A stretch of 64,000 nt of DNA from Gracilimonas sp964505215 (GCA_964505215.1 CAZDGU010000005.1:62001-126000), one strand, 5' to 3'; positions 18,163 to 26,534 are shown, counted from the first letter of the stretch. Notes: a model not told the origin generated them from the letters alone. Numbers and translations: made by a program.

Positions 18163-18627
18163 ATGATAGAAAACTTAAAACTGAAAATCCCTCCGGCTGT
18201 CACCTTTCTGTTCTGCCTTGGGTTGATGTGGGCCATACAACACCTAACAACCAATAGCTGGCTGCTGTTTGAATTTCGAGTCTATATTGCTCTCCTTTTT
18301 GTGGCCATCGGTGCTCTTTTAGGCGTGCTTAGCGTACTGCTTTTTATACGAAGCACAACAACGGTAAACCCTCACAAGCCAAATAATGCCTCCACTTTTG
18401 TACAAACCGGTGTGTATCAAATCTCCCGAAATCCTATGTACTTGGGATTATTATTCGTGCTAATCGCGGCCATCTTTTATTGGGGGAATACATTCACCTT
18501 GGCCGTCCCGCCACTTTTTATATGGTACATGACGGAGTTCCAAATAAAGCCGGAAGAAGAAGCCCTAAAACAAAAATTCGGGCAGGCCTACCAAACCTAT
18601 CTCACCAAAGTAAACCGCTGGGTTTAA
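18163..18627 (+). CDS. ICMT/PEMT-type membrane methyltransferase
   Basis: 154 residues with four hydrophobic segments and the C-terminal isoprenylcysteine carboxyl methyltransferase-like signature: TGVYQISRNPMYLGLLF (the RxPxY SAM-site element) followed by EEAL and the final FGQAYQTYLTKVNRW. Bacterial members methylate lipids or isoprenoid-type acceptors at the membrane; the substrate is unknown. It follows the TauE-like gene by 19 bp and ends the plus-strand block. Confidence 0.88.
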   Translation: MIENLKLKIPPAVTFLFCLGLMWAIQHLTTNSWLLFEFRVYIALLFVAIGALLGVLSVLLFIRSTTTVNPHKPNNASTFVQTGVYQISRNPMYLGLLFVLIAAIFYWGNTFTLAVPPLFIWYMTEFQIKPEEEALKQKFGQAYQTYLTKVNRWV

Positions 18628-18639
18628 TAGAAAAGCCAT

Positions 18640-18687
18640 GCGAAGCTGGAGCTTCGCGGACTGCATTGCTAAGCCGGAGCTTAGCAA
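18640..18687. repeat. Pair of REP-like hairpins
   Basis: GCGAAGC-tgga-GCTTCGC (18640-18657) is followed eight bases later by TTGCTAAGC-cgga-GCTTAGCAA (18666-18687). Both are perfect palindromes around the related loops TGGA and CGGA. No T-run follows, so they are not terminators. A partial relative, GTTGCTAAGCTCCGGCTT, occurs at 46754-46771, which supports a dispersed family. Confidence 0.6.
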
Positions 18688-18822
18688 CGAGGACCAAATT
18701 TGTCAACCTTATTTAAGCATGGACACCGATTCACTGTAAACTGATATCTGACAACTGCTCACTGCAAATAACGCATTTATTCGTTATTATTATCGTCATT
18801 GAGTCATTAAAAGCCGGATATT

Positions 18823-19035
18823 ATGAAAGAAATCACTCTCAGAGTCCCCAACCAAAAAGTAGATTTTGTGCTGGAACTTATCGAACAATTAGGGCTGGAA
18901 GTTGCCTCCGAAAAAATGGAAATCCCCGAAGAGCATAAAGCTATTGTAAGAGAGCGTATAAGAACAGCAAAGCCGGAGGATATGGTACCTTGGGAAGAAG
19001 CTCGCAAGCGATTTACGTTTAAAACTAAAGCATAG
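18823..19035 (+). CDS. Antitoxin-like addiction-module protein
   Basis: A 70-residue acidic protein (KEITLRVPNQKVDFVLELIE at the start, later KAIVRERIRTAKPEDMVPWE) with the length and helix-rich make-up of antitoxins that pair with RelE/ParE toxins. It lies 2 bp upstream of a frameshifted ParE/RelE-like toxin on the same strand, the usual antitoxin-first order. The antitoxin reading frame is intact. The family match is by shape and context only. Confidence 0.65.
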   Translation: MKEITLRVPNQKVDFVLELIEQLGLEVASEKMEIPEEHKAIVRERIRTAKPEDMVPWEEARKRFTFKTKA

Positions 19036-19037
19036 AA

Positions 19038-19336
19038 ATGTCCTTTAATACTGTTCTGGATCCCAGAGCCATTCGTGATATTCAACAAGCCATTGATTAT
19101 TATGAAGAACAAGAACCGGGACTTGTGGAACGGTTCGAGGGATTTTAAACGAATGTTTACATGAACTCGAGCAAAGTCCATTCTACCAAAATCGCTATGA
19201 CGATACTCATTGCTTTCCATTAAACAAATACCCGTATATGATCCATTTTACTATTGACGAGCAAGAGCAGATTATTAACGTCCGGGCTGTGTTCAACACC
19301 TTCAGAAATCCAAAAATCTGGAAGGACAGATCCTAA
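19038..19336 (+). pseudogene. ParE/RelE-family toxin, frameshifted
   Basis: ATG at 19038 opens a frame (SFNTVLDPRAIRDIQQAIDY, then YEEQEPGLVERFEG) that stops at a TAA at 19146. The next frame, from 19142, continues the protein without a gap: ILNECLHELEQSPFYQNRYD, then FPLNKYPYMIHFTID and VFNTFRNPKIWKDRS, ending at TAA 19336. Joined, the about 99 residues look like a complete ParE/RelE toxin (central strand KYPYMIHFTI, C-terminal VRAVFNTFRNP). A single missing base near 19140-19142 explains it. The toxin is probably dead while its antitoxin survives. A sequencing error is the main alternative. Confidence 0.75.
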
Positions 19337-19409
19337 ATAATCTCGATTCATACACCCTAAACTTGAATTAAATAAACCCGAAACCAGCAACAAGTAATCA
19401 GACCAAACC

Positions 19410-19892
19410 ATGTTTAATCAATTTCAGGTTCATATTCAGCATAAATCGCGGCAGCGAAGTATTATCAATGCGCTGTTAACGCTTGCCACCGGCGTGCTCA
19501 CGCTCATTTTTCCAAACTTTCTGTATCTCATTGCCGGGGCTTATTTGGTTTCACTCGGGTTGATGTTTTTGGTGTTCAAATTTCCATCTCCACTGGTGGC
19601 GCTGCCGCTGGTTTCCGGGATACTTATTTTCATTTTTCCCGAATTAATTCCCATCACCTTTGCTTCCTTTTTAGGATTATTTGGCTTGGCGATGCTTTTT
19701 GCACTTCAGCTCTCAATTTTAGGCATCATCACGCTGATTATAGCTCTTCTTATTGTAATGAATCCCGATTCCGTGGCTTACTTTATCGCCTTTTTTATGC
19801 TGATTTATGCCACCTCAAACCTAATCAGCTTCTACAACAATCGGAAAGAAAGTAATGATGGCTTTGATGACGACAGCGTAACTATTGAGTAA
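19410..19892 (+). CDS. Small multi-helix membrane protein (DUF308/DUF3096-like)
   Basis: 160 residues with about five closely spaced hydrophobic helices and a short acidic cytoplasmic tail (ESNDGFDDDSVTIE). Paired helices separated by proline-containing turns (LTLIFPNFLYLIAGAYLV; GILIFIFPELIPITFASFLG; IALLIVMNPDSVAYFIAFFM) give it three similar repeats like DUF308/DUF3096 membrane proteins. The function is unknown. It stands alone, 73 bp after the toxin remnant and convergent with the NYN gene. Confidence 0.7.
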   Translation: MFNQFQVHIQHKSRQRSIINALLTLATGVLTLIFPNFLYLIAGAYLVSLGLMFLVFKFPSPLVALPLVSGILIFIFPELIPITFASFLGLFGLAMLFALQLSILGIITLIIALLIVMNPDSVAYFIAFFMLIYATSNLISFYNNRKESNDGFDDDSVTIE

Positions 19893-19921
19893 ATCAAAAT
19901 GTACGAAACGCTGTTTGCAAC

Positions 19922-20737
19922 CTATGGAGCACTTACCAGCACGATGTTTTCTGCAATCAGGCCTTTTTCATTTTCGGTGACATCAAATTCAAAAATGAGC
20001 TCGCGGCTGGGCAAATATCCCGTATCAAAATCATCCTCAAACTCTGAGACGTGGGCAAATACTGTTTTGTAAGGTGAGTTCTCATCTCTGGAATCGGTTA
20101 TCCAGAGGCAGTCGTTTTTACGGGTTAAAAATCGCAGGAAGCCATAGCCTTCGTCTTGGCTAAAATCGTAACATACGCCACGAACGCGTGAGCCATTTTC
20201 GCCCCAGCTGTAGGGAGACTCGATAGGTAATAATCCGGGAATTAAATATCCCGAAACGTGGGAGTCCACCATCTTTTTGAGGGATGAAGACACATTATCA
20301 AAGCCGATTAATTCTACGCGGCATCCTTTGTTTTGAATGGCATTTACAACGCTTACGTAGCTTCCGCTGCTGCTCAACAGAACCACTTTATCGAGATGCT
20401 CGGCTTGCACCAACATATCTACCGCCATGTCCATATCTACTGTAGATTTGCTGACTTTTTCGCCGGTTTCGTGATTGGTATAGGTTTGAACCGGTTTCTG
20501 AATCACCTTGTATTCAAAATCACGCAGTATTTCACAAAAGCGTTGTGTTTTTTGTTTGTATTCGGGGTCTTCTTGCAGGCGATTTGCATCATAACATAAA
20601 TAAACGTTTAGCCGAGAGGCTCCGCCACCGCCACGGCAGGCAAATTTCCGCAAGGTATCATACCGAAGCCCGTAGCCGCCATTCATAGTTACATTTACGG
20701 CATCAACATAAATTCCTACCCGTTCCTGCATACTCAT
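19922..20737 (-). CDS. NYN-domain (LabA-like) protein with cold-shock-like C-terminal domain
   Basis: 271 residues. The first about 160 form a NYN/PIN-like RNase fold: GIYVDAVN (D12) at the first strand and DMDMAVDMLV (D101, D103, D107) in the central helix. The third acidic site, normally SGDGDF, is SSSGSY (122-127), so key aspartates are absent. Residues about 187-268 resemble a cold-shock/OB domain (GVCYDFSQDEGYGFLRF ... VFAHVSEFEDD ... LIFEFDVTENEKGLIAENIV), suggesting RNA binding. The prediction is a cytoplasmic RNA-associated protein whose nuclease activity is doubtful. A single gene on the minus strand. Confidence 0.8.
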   Translation of the reverse strand: MSMQERVGIYVDAVNVTMNGGYGLRYDTLRKFACRGGGGASRLNVYLCYDANRLQEDPEYKQKTQRFCEILRDFEYKVIQKPVQTYTNHETGEKVSKSTVDMDMAVDMLVQAEHLDKVVLLSSSGSYVSVVNAIQNKGCRVELIGFDNVSSSLKKMVDSHVSGYLIPGLLPIESPYSWGENGSRVRGVCYDFSQDEGYGFLRFLTRKNDCLWITDSRDENSPYKTVFAHVSEFEDDFDTGYLPSRELIFEFDVTENEKGLIAENIVLVSAP

Positions 20738-20870
20738 AATACTTTCCGATAACTGTAAGGTTTAAAATAATAGTAACAGAGTTAAAGAGAAAAGAACCCC
20801 GGCTTTCCTTCTTTACTCCCATCCATTAACTCACTTTTTCAGATGATAATCAAGTCAAAGAAAACCGACT

Positions 20871-22334
20871 CTACAGCTCAGCAGAAATAGAACTATAGGT
20901 TATGAGGCCAACACCTGCCAAACCTGTGAATAACAGCAGGAAAGAAGCCGCCGTATCAGAAAACCCGAAGGAAGTGAGTACAGGTTGGGAATAATAAATA
21001 CCGGCAACAAATCCAATCACCCCAAAGCCGTTGAGCAGTTTATAAGGAACGTGGAATCCTTTTACGGAGTAATGGTACATCAGCAAGGCCATAACGGCGT
21101 AGCTGCTCAGCGTGGCTAAGGCGGCGCCCATCATTCCTAAAATGGGTATTAATATGATATTGGCTATGATGGTAATTCCGGCTCCCATAAGCGTAATTTG
21201 AGGAAGGCGTTTGGTGTTTTCACTAATAAAAATTCCCGCCGAAAAGTTAATGTACCATCCCTGAAACCAGTAGGCTAATAGCAGGATGGGGACAATGGTT
21301 AAGCCTTCCCAGAATTTTTCGTCCACCAGATAAAAATCTAATATCGGCACCTTAATGGAGACGATTTGCTCTGCGAATAAAGCTACCGTTAAAAACACAA
21401 TGGCGGCGGCGGCATTAAAAAGGGTGAAGGTTTGAGAAAAAGTTTGTGGAGCCGACTCTTCATCCGACTGCCGCATAAAGAAAGGCTGCCAGGCCATCCG
21501 AAACATTTGCACAATCAGCAGCATAAATACGGCCAGCTTATAGCAGGCTCCATAAATGCCTACAATATCATCGGCGGTATGTTCCGGTGAATAAATTGCG
21601 TTGATAGCCGACTGGTCCATAGCTTTCAGAAAAAACCGATCTACCAGCTCGTTGATAGCATGGCCAAAACCGGCCGGCACGAAAGGCAGTCCAAATAGTA
21701 ATGCCTTTTTAAGCAGCGCAGTGTTCCAGCTTCCCATAAACATAGGAATAGTGAGTGCCCAAATAACCACAGCCGTAAGCAGTGAAGCGGCCAGATTACT
21801 GATAAAAACGGCTTCAATTCCATAATTCAAACCCAGAATTAAGTAAAAATTCAGCCCCAGATTTACCACCACATTTCCGGTTTTAAGAACAGCAAAAAGC
21901 ACGGATTTACGAACCAGCCGAAGCTCAGCAAAAGGCACAATGGCAATGGTATCAAAGAAGAGAATACCGAGCATAATCCACAAAATAGGATCGCCGGTTT
22001 CGAGCCCGATGGCCGGAGCCAGCAGCGGTTCTGCCATCCAAATAAATACAACTAATAATCCGGCCGTAGCCAGCAGAAACAGCTGTACGGTTTTAAAAAT
22101 ATCTTTGGCCTTTTCGCGGTCTTTGGCATAACGAATGTAAGCCGACTCCATCCCCATGGTAAACAGCACGTTGAACAGCGCAATGGCAGCAAAAATCAGC
22201 GTAATTACGCCATACTCGGATTCACTGAAAACCCCGGTGTGCAACGGAACCAGCAGATAGCCGATAAACCGAGCCACTACGCTGCTGATGCCATAAACCA
22301 GCGTGTCCGAGAAAAGTTCTTTGAGTTTGGTCAA
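20871..22334 (-). CDS. Polysaccharide flippase (Wzx/MATE-like)
   Basis: 487 residues with about 14 hydrophobic helices. The N-terminus KELFSDTLVYGISSVVARF, with LVPLHTGVFS shortly after, is typical of the polysaccharide biosynthesis/flippase family that moves lipid-linked sugar units across the inner membrane. The start appears to be TTG at 22334, overlapping the aroQ stop (TTGA); no nearby ATG keeps the conserved N-terminus. It is the last gene of a HIT-aroQ-flippase operon. No glycosyltransferases are adjacent, so it may be a housekeeping rather than cluster-linked flippase. Confidence 0.88.
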   Translation of the reverse strand: MTKLKELFSDTLVYGISSVVARFIGYLLVPLHTGVFSESEYGVITLIFAAIALFNVLFTMGMESAYIRYAKDREKAKDIFKTVQLFLLATAGLLVVFIWMAEPLLAPAIGLETGDPILWIMLGILFFDTIAIVPFAELRLVRKSVLFAVLKTGNVVVNLGLNFYLILGLNYGIEAVFISNLAASLLTAVVIWALTIPMFMGSWNTALLKKALLFGLPFVPAGFGHAINELVDRFFLKAMDQSAINAIYSPEHTADDIVGIYGACYKLAVFMLLIVQMFRMAWQPFFMRQSDEESAPQTFSQTFTLFNAAAAIVFLTVALFAEQIVSIKVPILDFYLVDEKFWEGLTIVPILLLAYWFQGWYINFSAGIFISENTKRLPQITLMGAGITIIANIILIPILGMMGAALATLSSYAVMALLMYHYSVKGFHVPYKLLNGFGVIGFVAGIYYSQPVLTSFGFSDTAASFLLLFTGLAGVGLITYSSISAEL

Positions 22335-22768
22335 GCCGACTCTTTAGCTAATTGTTCGATGGCTTTGATGCCCAGCACGTAACTGTTTGGGCCAAAACCG
22401 GTAATAATGCCATCCATAACTGCACCCGTTACCGATTTTTCACGAAAGGCTTCGCGGGCGTGAATGTTGGAAATATGGACTTCTACTTTGGGAATTCCCA
22501 GCGGTTCCAGAGCATCTCGCAAAGCAACGGAAGTATGTGAATACCCGCCGGGATTAATGACCACGCCTTCGGTACCGTCTTCCATAGCCGCCTGCACGCA
22601 GTTAATGAGCTCTCCCTCCACATTGTTTTGGTAGAAAGTGAGTTCATGATCGGGATAGGATTCATTCAAAAAATCTTGCAGCTCTTGCAGACTTCCACTG
22701 CCATACACTCCGGGATTTCGTTTTCCGAGCAAGTTCAGGTTAGGCCCGTTCACAATTAAAATTTTCAT
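22331..22768 (-). CDS. aroQ: Type II 3-dehydroquinate dehydratase
   Basis: 145 residues, the usual length of the dodecameric type II enzyme of the shikimate pathway, which dehydrates 3-dehydroquinate to 3-dehydroshikimate. Visible are the N-terminal ILIVNGPNLNLLGKRNPGVYG (flexible loop with the catalytic Arg and Tyr), NNVEGELI, INPGGYSHTSVALRDAL, and VHISNIHAREAFR with the catalytic His. It overlaps the HIT gene by 4 bp (ATGA) and the flippase by 4 bp. The usual QSNHEGE is QNNVEGE here, a tolerated variant in the family. Confidence 0.95.
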   Translation of the reverse strand: MKILIVNGPNLNLLGKRNPGVYGSGSLQELQDFLNESYPDHELTFYQNNVEGELINCVQAAMEDGTEGVVINPGGYSHTSVALRDALEPLGIPKVEVHISNIHAREAFREKSVTGAVMDGIITGFGPNSYVLGIKAIEQLAKESA

Positions 22769-23163
22769 AACTCTACTTTTTCGCTAATTAATGCAGCCAA
22801 TTCTTCCATTCGTTCCTGGCTCACCTCCACTTGTTTTCCCAGTCTGAAATTCTGTGTTACTTCATAAACGGGAATGAGGTGAATATGCGCATGTGGCACC
22901 TCCAGTCCCTCTACAATAACACCCGTTCGCAGAGGTTTTAGTGCCTTATCCATTCCTTTTGCAACTTTTTGGGCAAAGGCGGTAAGTTCCTTCAGGTCGG
23001 CAGGCTCCAAATCAAACAGATAATCCACTTCTGTTTTGGGAATACATAAGGTGTGGCCTTCGGCAGATGGATTGATGTCTAAAAATGCGTAATGCTTTTC
23101 ATCTTCGGCTATCTTGAAGCTTGGAATTTCGCCTGCTATAATTTTTGTGAAAATAGTTGCCAT
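22765..23163 (-). CDS. HIT family hydrolase
   Basis: 132 residues of the histidine-triad superfamily, which hydrolyses nucleoside phosphoramidates or related nucleotides. The motif VPHAHIHLIPV near residue 98 is the HxHxHxx catalytic loop, and FTKIIAGEIPSFKIAEDE at the N-terminus is typical of the HINT branch. First gene of the operon with aroQ. ATG at 23163. Confidence 0.93.
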   Translation of the reverse strand: MATIFTKIIAGEIPSFKIAEDEKHYAFLDINPSAEGHTLCIPKTEVDYLFDLEPADLKELTAFAQKVAKGMDKALKPLRTGVIVEGLEVPHAHIHLIPVYEVTQNFRLGKQVEVSQERMEELAALISEKVEL

Positions 23164-23293
23164 AATAAAATCTAAAAAGTTTATTTAACGAAATTAAATA
23201 GTACAGAACCACTACTTTGTTCACATCAAAACGGACCAAAATATCGGTTGTGTAATACCTTCTGAAGATACTATCCAAAAAACAGAATTCCTT

Positions 23294-23791
23294 ATGAACC
23301 TTGCAAGGTTTCTTTTACTGATTGTTTTATTGCTGACGGGAGCCGGATCTTGCTCTCAAATCTACGCACAAAATGCTGATATTTTAGGAATAACATCTAA
23401 AAAAGAAATCATAGAACGCCATCCTGTTTACTCTATTTACATGGATCGGTATCAACCCAATGAAGAAGCCTTGAGCTACCTTTCAGCTTATACCGACTCT
23501 GTCACATTATGGGTATTTATGGGCAGCTGGTGCCGGGAATCAACAAAACACATTCCCGGATTGATGAAAACGCTTGAGCGAGCAGCCAATCCCAAAGTTG
23601 AAATTAAATACATTGGCGTTGGCCGAAAGAAATTAGAACCGCTTTCATTTTTAAATGAGTTCAAAATAAAATATATTCCAACTGTTGTGGTTTTAAAAGG
23701 TCGTTTTGAAATCGGACGCATTGAAGAACAACCACATCAACTGATTGAAACTGATTTAGTTCGAGTTTTGAAGTCAGGCAAAAAGAATTAA
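23294..23791 (+). CDS. Secreted thioredoxin-like protein with WCxxS site
   Basis: 165 residues with a signal peptide (FLLLIVLLLTGAGSCS; the Cys may be a lipobox residue, making a lipoprotein possible). The mature domain is thioredoxin-like: FMGSWCRESTKHIPGLM places a single redox cysteine in WCRES, where the classical second Cys of CxxC is Ser, and IKYIPTVVVLKGRFEIG carries the cis-proline. It may act as a monothiol oxidoreductase or have lost redox activity. A single gene upstream of tRNA-Lys and divergent from the HIT operon. Confidence 0.82.
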   Translation: MNLARFLLLIVLLLTGAGSCSQIYAQNADILGITSKKEIIERHPVYSIYMDRYQPNEEALSYLSAYTDSVTLWVFMGSWCRESTKHIPGLMKTLERAANPKVEIKYIGVGRKKLEPLSFLNEFKIKYIPTVVVLKGRFEIGRIEEQPHQLIETDLVRVLKSGKKN

Positions 23792-23810
23792 TAAAAAAGT
23801 TTATTTTTTC

Positions 23811-23843
23811 TTTGCACTCTAATTGATAAATGCCTTATCTTTG
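23811..23843 (+). promoter_or_regulatory. Bacteroidota-type promoter of tRNA-Lys
   Basis: TTTG at 23811-23814 and TATCTTTG at 23836-23843, 21 bases apart, match the -33 TTTG / -7 TAnnTTTG consensus of Bacteroidota primary sigma factors. The tRNA begins 13 bases downstream. Confidence 0.7.
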
Positions 23844-23856
23844 GAATCTCTTTTCT

Positions 23857-23929
23857 GAATCGGTAGCTCAGTTGGTAGAGCAACGGCCTTTTAAGCCGTG
23901 GGTCGAGGGTTCGAGCCCCTCCCGATTCA
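23857..23929 (+). tRNA. tRNA-Lys(TTT)
   Basis: A 73-nt cloverleaf: acceptor GAATCGG/CCGATTC with discriminator A, D arm with GTTGGTAGA, anticodon stem ACGGC/GCCGT with loop CTTTTAA (anticodon TTT at 23890-23892), and T arm GAGGGTTCGAGCCCCTC. CCA is not encoded. Confidence 0.97.
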
Positions 23930-23964
23930 CACACTAAGAATTTCATAATGAATCTCTCTTGACC

Positions 23965-24000
23965 AACCCCATACGATTGAACTCGGATGGGGTTTTTTTA
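23965..24000 (+). terminator. Rho-independent terminator of tRNA-Lys
   Basis: AACCCCAT (23965-23972) pairs with ATGGGGTT (23987-23994), followed by a run of T. Confidence 0.85.
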
Positions 24001-24009
24001 TGCCTTTAT

Positions 24010-25947
24010 TTACTCTATAGTAATGATTGGGCGTAATTTTTGTAACGTTTTCGGGCCAATTCCTTTTATGTTTGTAATTTCTGCCACGCTGGTAAAACTT
24101 CCATTTTTAATACGGTATGCCACTATTCGCTTTGAGTAGGCAGGGCCAATTCCCGGCAGCAGCTGCAGCATAGCCTCATCGGCAGTATTAATGTTGATGG
24201 GATACACCACATTCGCCGGATTTCCGGTATCTACTTCGCGCGCCCGTTCTACTTTGGTGTTAATTTTTTGAGGATGTTTCCAAAGTCCGGCACCTTCGCT
24301 TTTGGCTAACTGCTCGTACTGTTTAAAAGCTAAAACTGAATCTTCATTTTGCTTGTAATAAACGGATGTGGTTGCAAATCCTTTTTCCAGCAGTATTTTA
24401 TTCAGACTAACCGCCCTATCTTCATACTGCAGTTCTACATAGGCTTGAAATGCGTTGTATTTTGCTTCCGGTTCACTCCCCGAAAATCCTTTTACGCGCA
24501 CTTTACGGCCTTCTAAAATATTCTGTAAATACTCAGCAACCGCTCCTGAAAGGTACTCAGCAGAATCTGCTCCGGCATAAATACTGGGAACATCAAGCCC
24601 TAAAAAGCGTACTCCGTAGCCAAATCCGGGCGCTATTTCAATTTCAAACCGGCTGCCATCACTAATTGCATAGACCTCGTACCACTTATCCGTTTCTACC
24701 GGTGGAGCGGGCGGGAAAGTGATTCCCTGCGCGCGGTTCATCACTCCCATAAAATCCTGATAAAACTGATTGGTGATTTCATCCGAATAAATGATGAGCG
24801 TGTTTTCATCATTATTCATTTCGGCATTGTTGGAGAAATTATAGGAACCGGCTACCGTCACTCCCACATCTTCCGGATCGGGATGCTCTGTATCTATTAA
24901 AATTACTTTGTGATGCAGCTTTCGAAGCTCTTTGGCTGCTAATATCATTCGGTTCCCCGTGATTGCAGAGTCGGATCCCCAAATATCTCCGGCTGCGGCA
25001 TATCGGCTGTAAAAACTTCGATCTATGGCTCCGCGCAGCTTAATTTGGCCATCGGCCGTTTGCGTCCACATTTGCTGACTGATAGGAATGGTTGGCGTGA
25101 TGGCAAAAGCCTGAAAGTTGATATCATGCTGAGCTTCTTCTTCCAACAGCCGAACCAGGCGTTCGCTAACGCTGGGCTTAGAACGATCGCGATTGACGGG
25201 CGCAAAATAAACTTCCACTCTGGTTCCGCCCACATCAACGATATGCCGACTCACATCTTTTTTGTCTTTGTGAAAAACGGCGCGCTTTGCATCCGGAAGT
25301 TCTCCATCACTGCCCCACATTTGCTCAAATTCTTCGGTGTAAATTTCAGCCAGCTCCGAGTCTTTAACTACTATGGCGTGATTGGTATTATAAGCGCCGG
25401 TAAAGGTTAAATTGGTGGAACCGGTCCATACATAATCATCATCCGGAGAGGGACTTAAGTAATCGATTACAGCAAATTTGTTGTGCATATCTGAGCTGCT
25501 GTTCACCAAATCATTATCTATAATTTCCCCTTTTGCATTATAGATATCGCCGTCGTCATCAATGGAAGTAATGCCTGCAGTAGCCAGGATTTTCCAAATA
25601 GCCAGATCATATTCGCCGGCATCGGTTCGGTTATGGTCGTCGGTTACAAGACGCACGCGCACGCCCCGCCTTTTGGCACGGGCCAGCGCATGGGCAATTC
25701 TGGGATCTTCCAGATCATAAATGCTAAGATCTATACTGGCTGTGGCCGAGTCGATAAGCTGCTCCAGCGTTCCAATCAAATCCCAGCTGCTGTTGCTTTC
25801 GTTACCGGGTGTGGCTACGGAGTGATCGCCCGGCATGTTAAAATAAACTTGTATCCATTCCTCCGAAGACTGGCTGTAAACGCTTCCGGTGGCTGAAAAG
25901 ATCAGCCCAATTAAGAAAATAAACGGTACCCAAAATAGTGTCTTCAT
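24010..25947 (-). CDS. Secreted three-part nuclease: PLD-like, SNase-like and ComEA-type HhH
   Basis: 645 residues with a signal peptide (1-26). Residues about 50-410 form a two-motif phospholipase D-like domain: H155-x-K157 with the following GSTN, and H345-x-K347 with GSYNFSNN, both halves of the usual active site, favouring a nuclease or phosphodiesterase. Residues about 422-556 resemble a staphylococcal-nuclease (TNase) domain (VRFLGLDVP ... AFKQYEQLAKSEGAGLW), with the canonical Glu of the active loop not evident. Residues 583-645 are a helix-hairpin-helix DNA-binding pair like ComEA (INTADEAMLQLLPGIGPAYS, then KGIGPKTLQKLRP). The whole suggests an exported DNA-cutting enzyme. A single gene on the minus strand. 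Confidence 0.85.
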   Translation of the reverse strand: MKTLFWVPFIFLIGLIFSATGSVYSQSSEEWIQVYFNMPGDHSVATPGNESNSSWDLIGTLEQLIDSATASIDLSIYDLEDPRIAHALARAKRRGVRVRLVTDDHNRTDAGEYDLAIWKILATAGITSIDDDGDIYNAKGEIIDNDLVNSSSDMHNKFAVIDYLSPSPDDDYVWTGSTNLTFTGAYNTNHAIVVKDSELAEIYTEEFEQMWGSDGELPDAKRAVFHKDKKDVSRHIVDVGGTRVEVYFAPVNRDRSKPSVSERLVRLLEEEAQHDINFQAFAITPTIPISQQMWTQTADGQIKLRGAIDRSFYSRYAAAGDIWGSDSAITGNRMILAAKELRKLHHKVILIDTEHPDPEDVGVTVAGSYNFSNNAEMNNDENTLIIYSDEITNQFYQDFMGVMNRAQGITFPPAPPVETDKWYEVYAISDGSRFEIEIAPGFGYGVRFLGLDVPSIYAGADSAEYLSGAVAEYLQNILEGRKVRVKGFSGSEPEAKYNAFQAYVELQYEDRAVSLNKILLEKGFATTSVYYKQNEDSVLAFKQYEQLAKSEGAGLWKHPQKINTKVERAREVDTGNPANVVYPININTADEAMLQLLPGIGPAYSKRIVAYRIKNGSFTSVAEITNIKGIGPKTLQKLRPIITIE

Positions 25948-26093
25948 GTCAAAAATATTTTTTAAGCCCCCTTTCTATGTAACAAATCCGGCTCTTTAAT
26001 CATACCCGCACATCTGCTGTAACCTGAACGTATGGGAGCTGATACTTTACTTAAATTCCCGAACCTGCTACCGGTTTAAAAATTAATGCCGGA

Positions 26094-26125
26094 TTGTACT
26101 TAATTACCAAATTAATGTATTTTTG
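26094..26125 (+). promoter_or_regulatory. Bacteroidota-type promoter of the FtsB-like gene
   Basis: TTG at 26094-26096 and TATTTTTG at 26118-26125, with a 21-base spacer, fit the TAnnTTTG-type consensus. The gene start follows 29 bases downstream. Confidence 0.5.
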
Positions 26126-26153
26126 CACATATCAGAAATCTACAGGCAAAATC

Positions 26154-26456
26154 ATGAACCTACAACTCCTAAATCCTTTACGGTGGAAAAAATCTTTTCT
26201 CATCTTTTTGCTTGCCGCTTTTATTGTAGTCTGGTTTGCTTTTATTGACTCGTACAGCCTGAAAACCCGCTGGGATTTACATTCTCAAAAGCAGGAGCTG
26301 AATGAACGAACACAAGAACTGGACGAACACTCAAAAGAACTTCAAACAAAAATAAATCAATTGGATAATGATCCTGCACTTCTCGAAAAAATTGCTCGCG
26401 AAGAATATGGAATGCGTAAGCCCGGAGAGACCGTCTATAAAGTGAAGCGCAAATAA
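26154..26456 (+). CDS. FtsB/DivIC-type septum-formation initiator
   Basis: 100 residues from ATG 26154. An upstream ATG at 26094 would add 20 residues lacking any family feature and would sit on the promoter. One transmembrane helix (SFLIFLLAAFIVVWFAFI) is followed by a leucine-zipper coiled coil (QELNERTQELDEHSKELQTK) and the family's ending LEKIAREEYGMRKPGETVY. FtsB/DivIC links FtsL/FtsQ-type divisome proteins at the septum. Upstream of the ROK kinase, same strand. Confidence 0.9.
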   Translation: MNLQLLNPLRWKKSFLIFLLAAFIVVWFAFIDSYSLKTRWDLHSQKQELNERTQELDEHSKELQTKINQLDNDPALLEKIAREEYGMRKPGETVYKVKRK

Positions 26457-26534
26457 ACAGTTTGGTTTGGTTGATGCCGCTTTGCCTGTTATCTTTTCTG
26501 AAAATTAAATTGCAACTCCCCTAAATAGTAGCTA

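Noticed and set aside
19134..19150. Programmed -1 frameshift in the ParE/RelE gene
   Set aside because: No X-XXY-YYZ slippery heptamer in the right frame and no downstream pseudoknot; a plain mutation is simpler.
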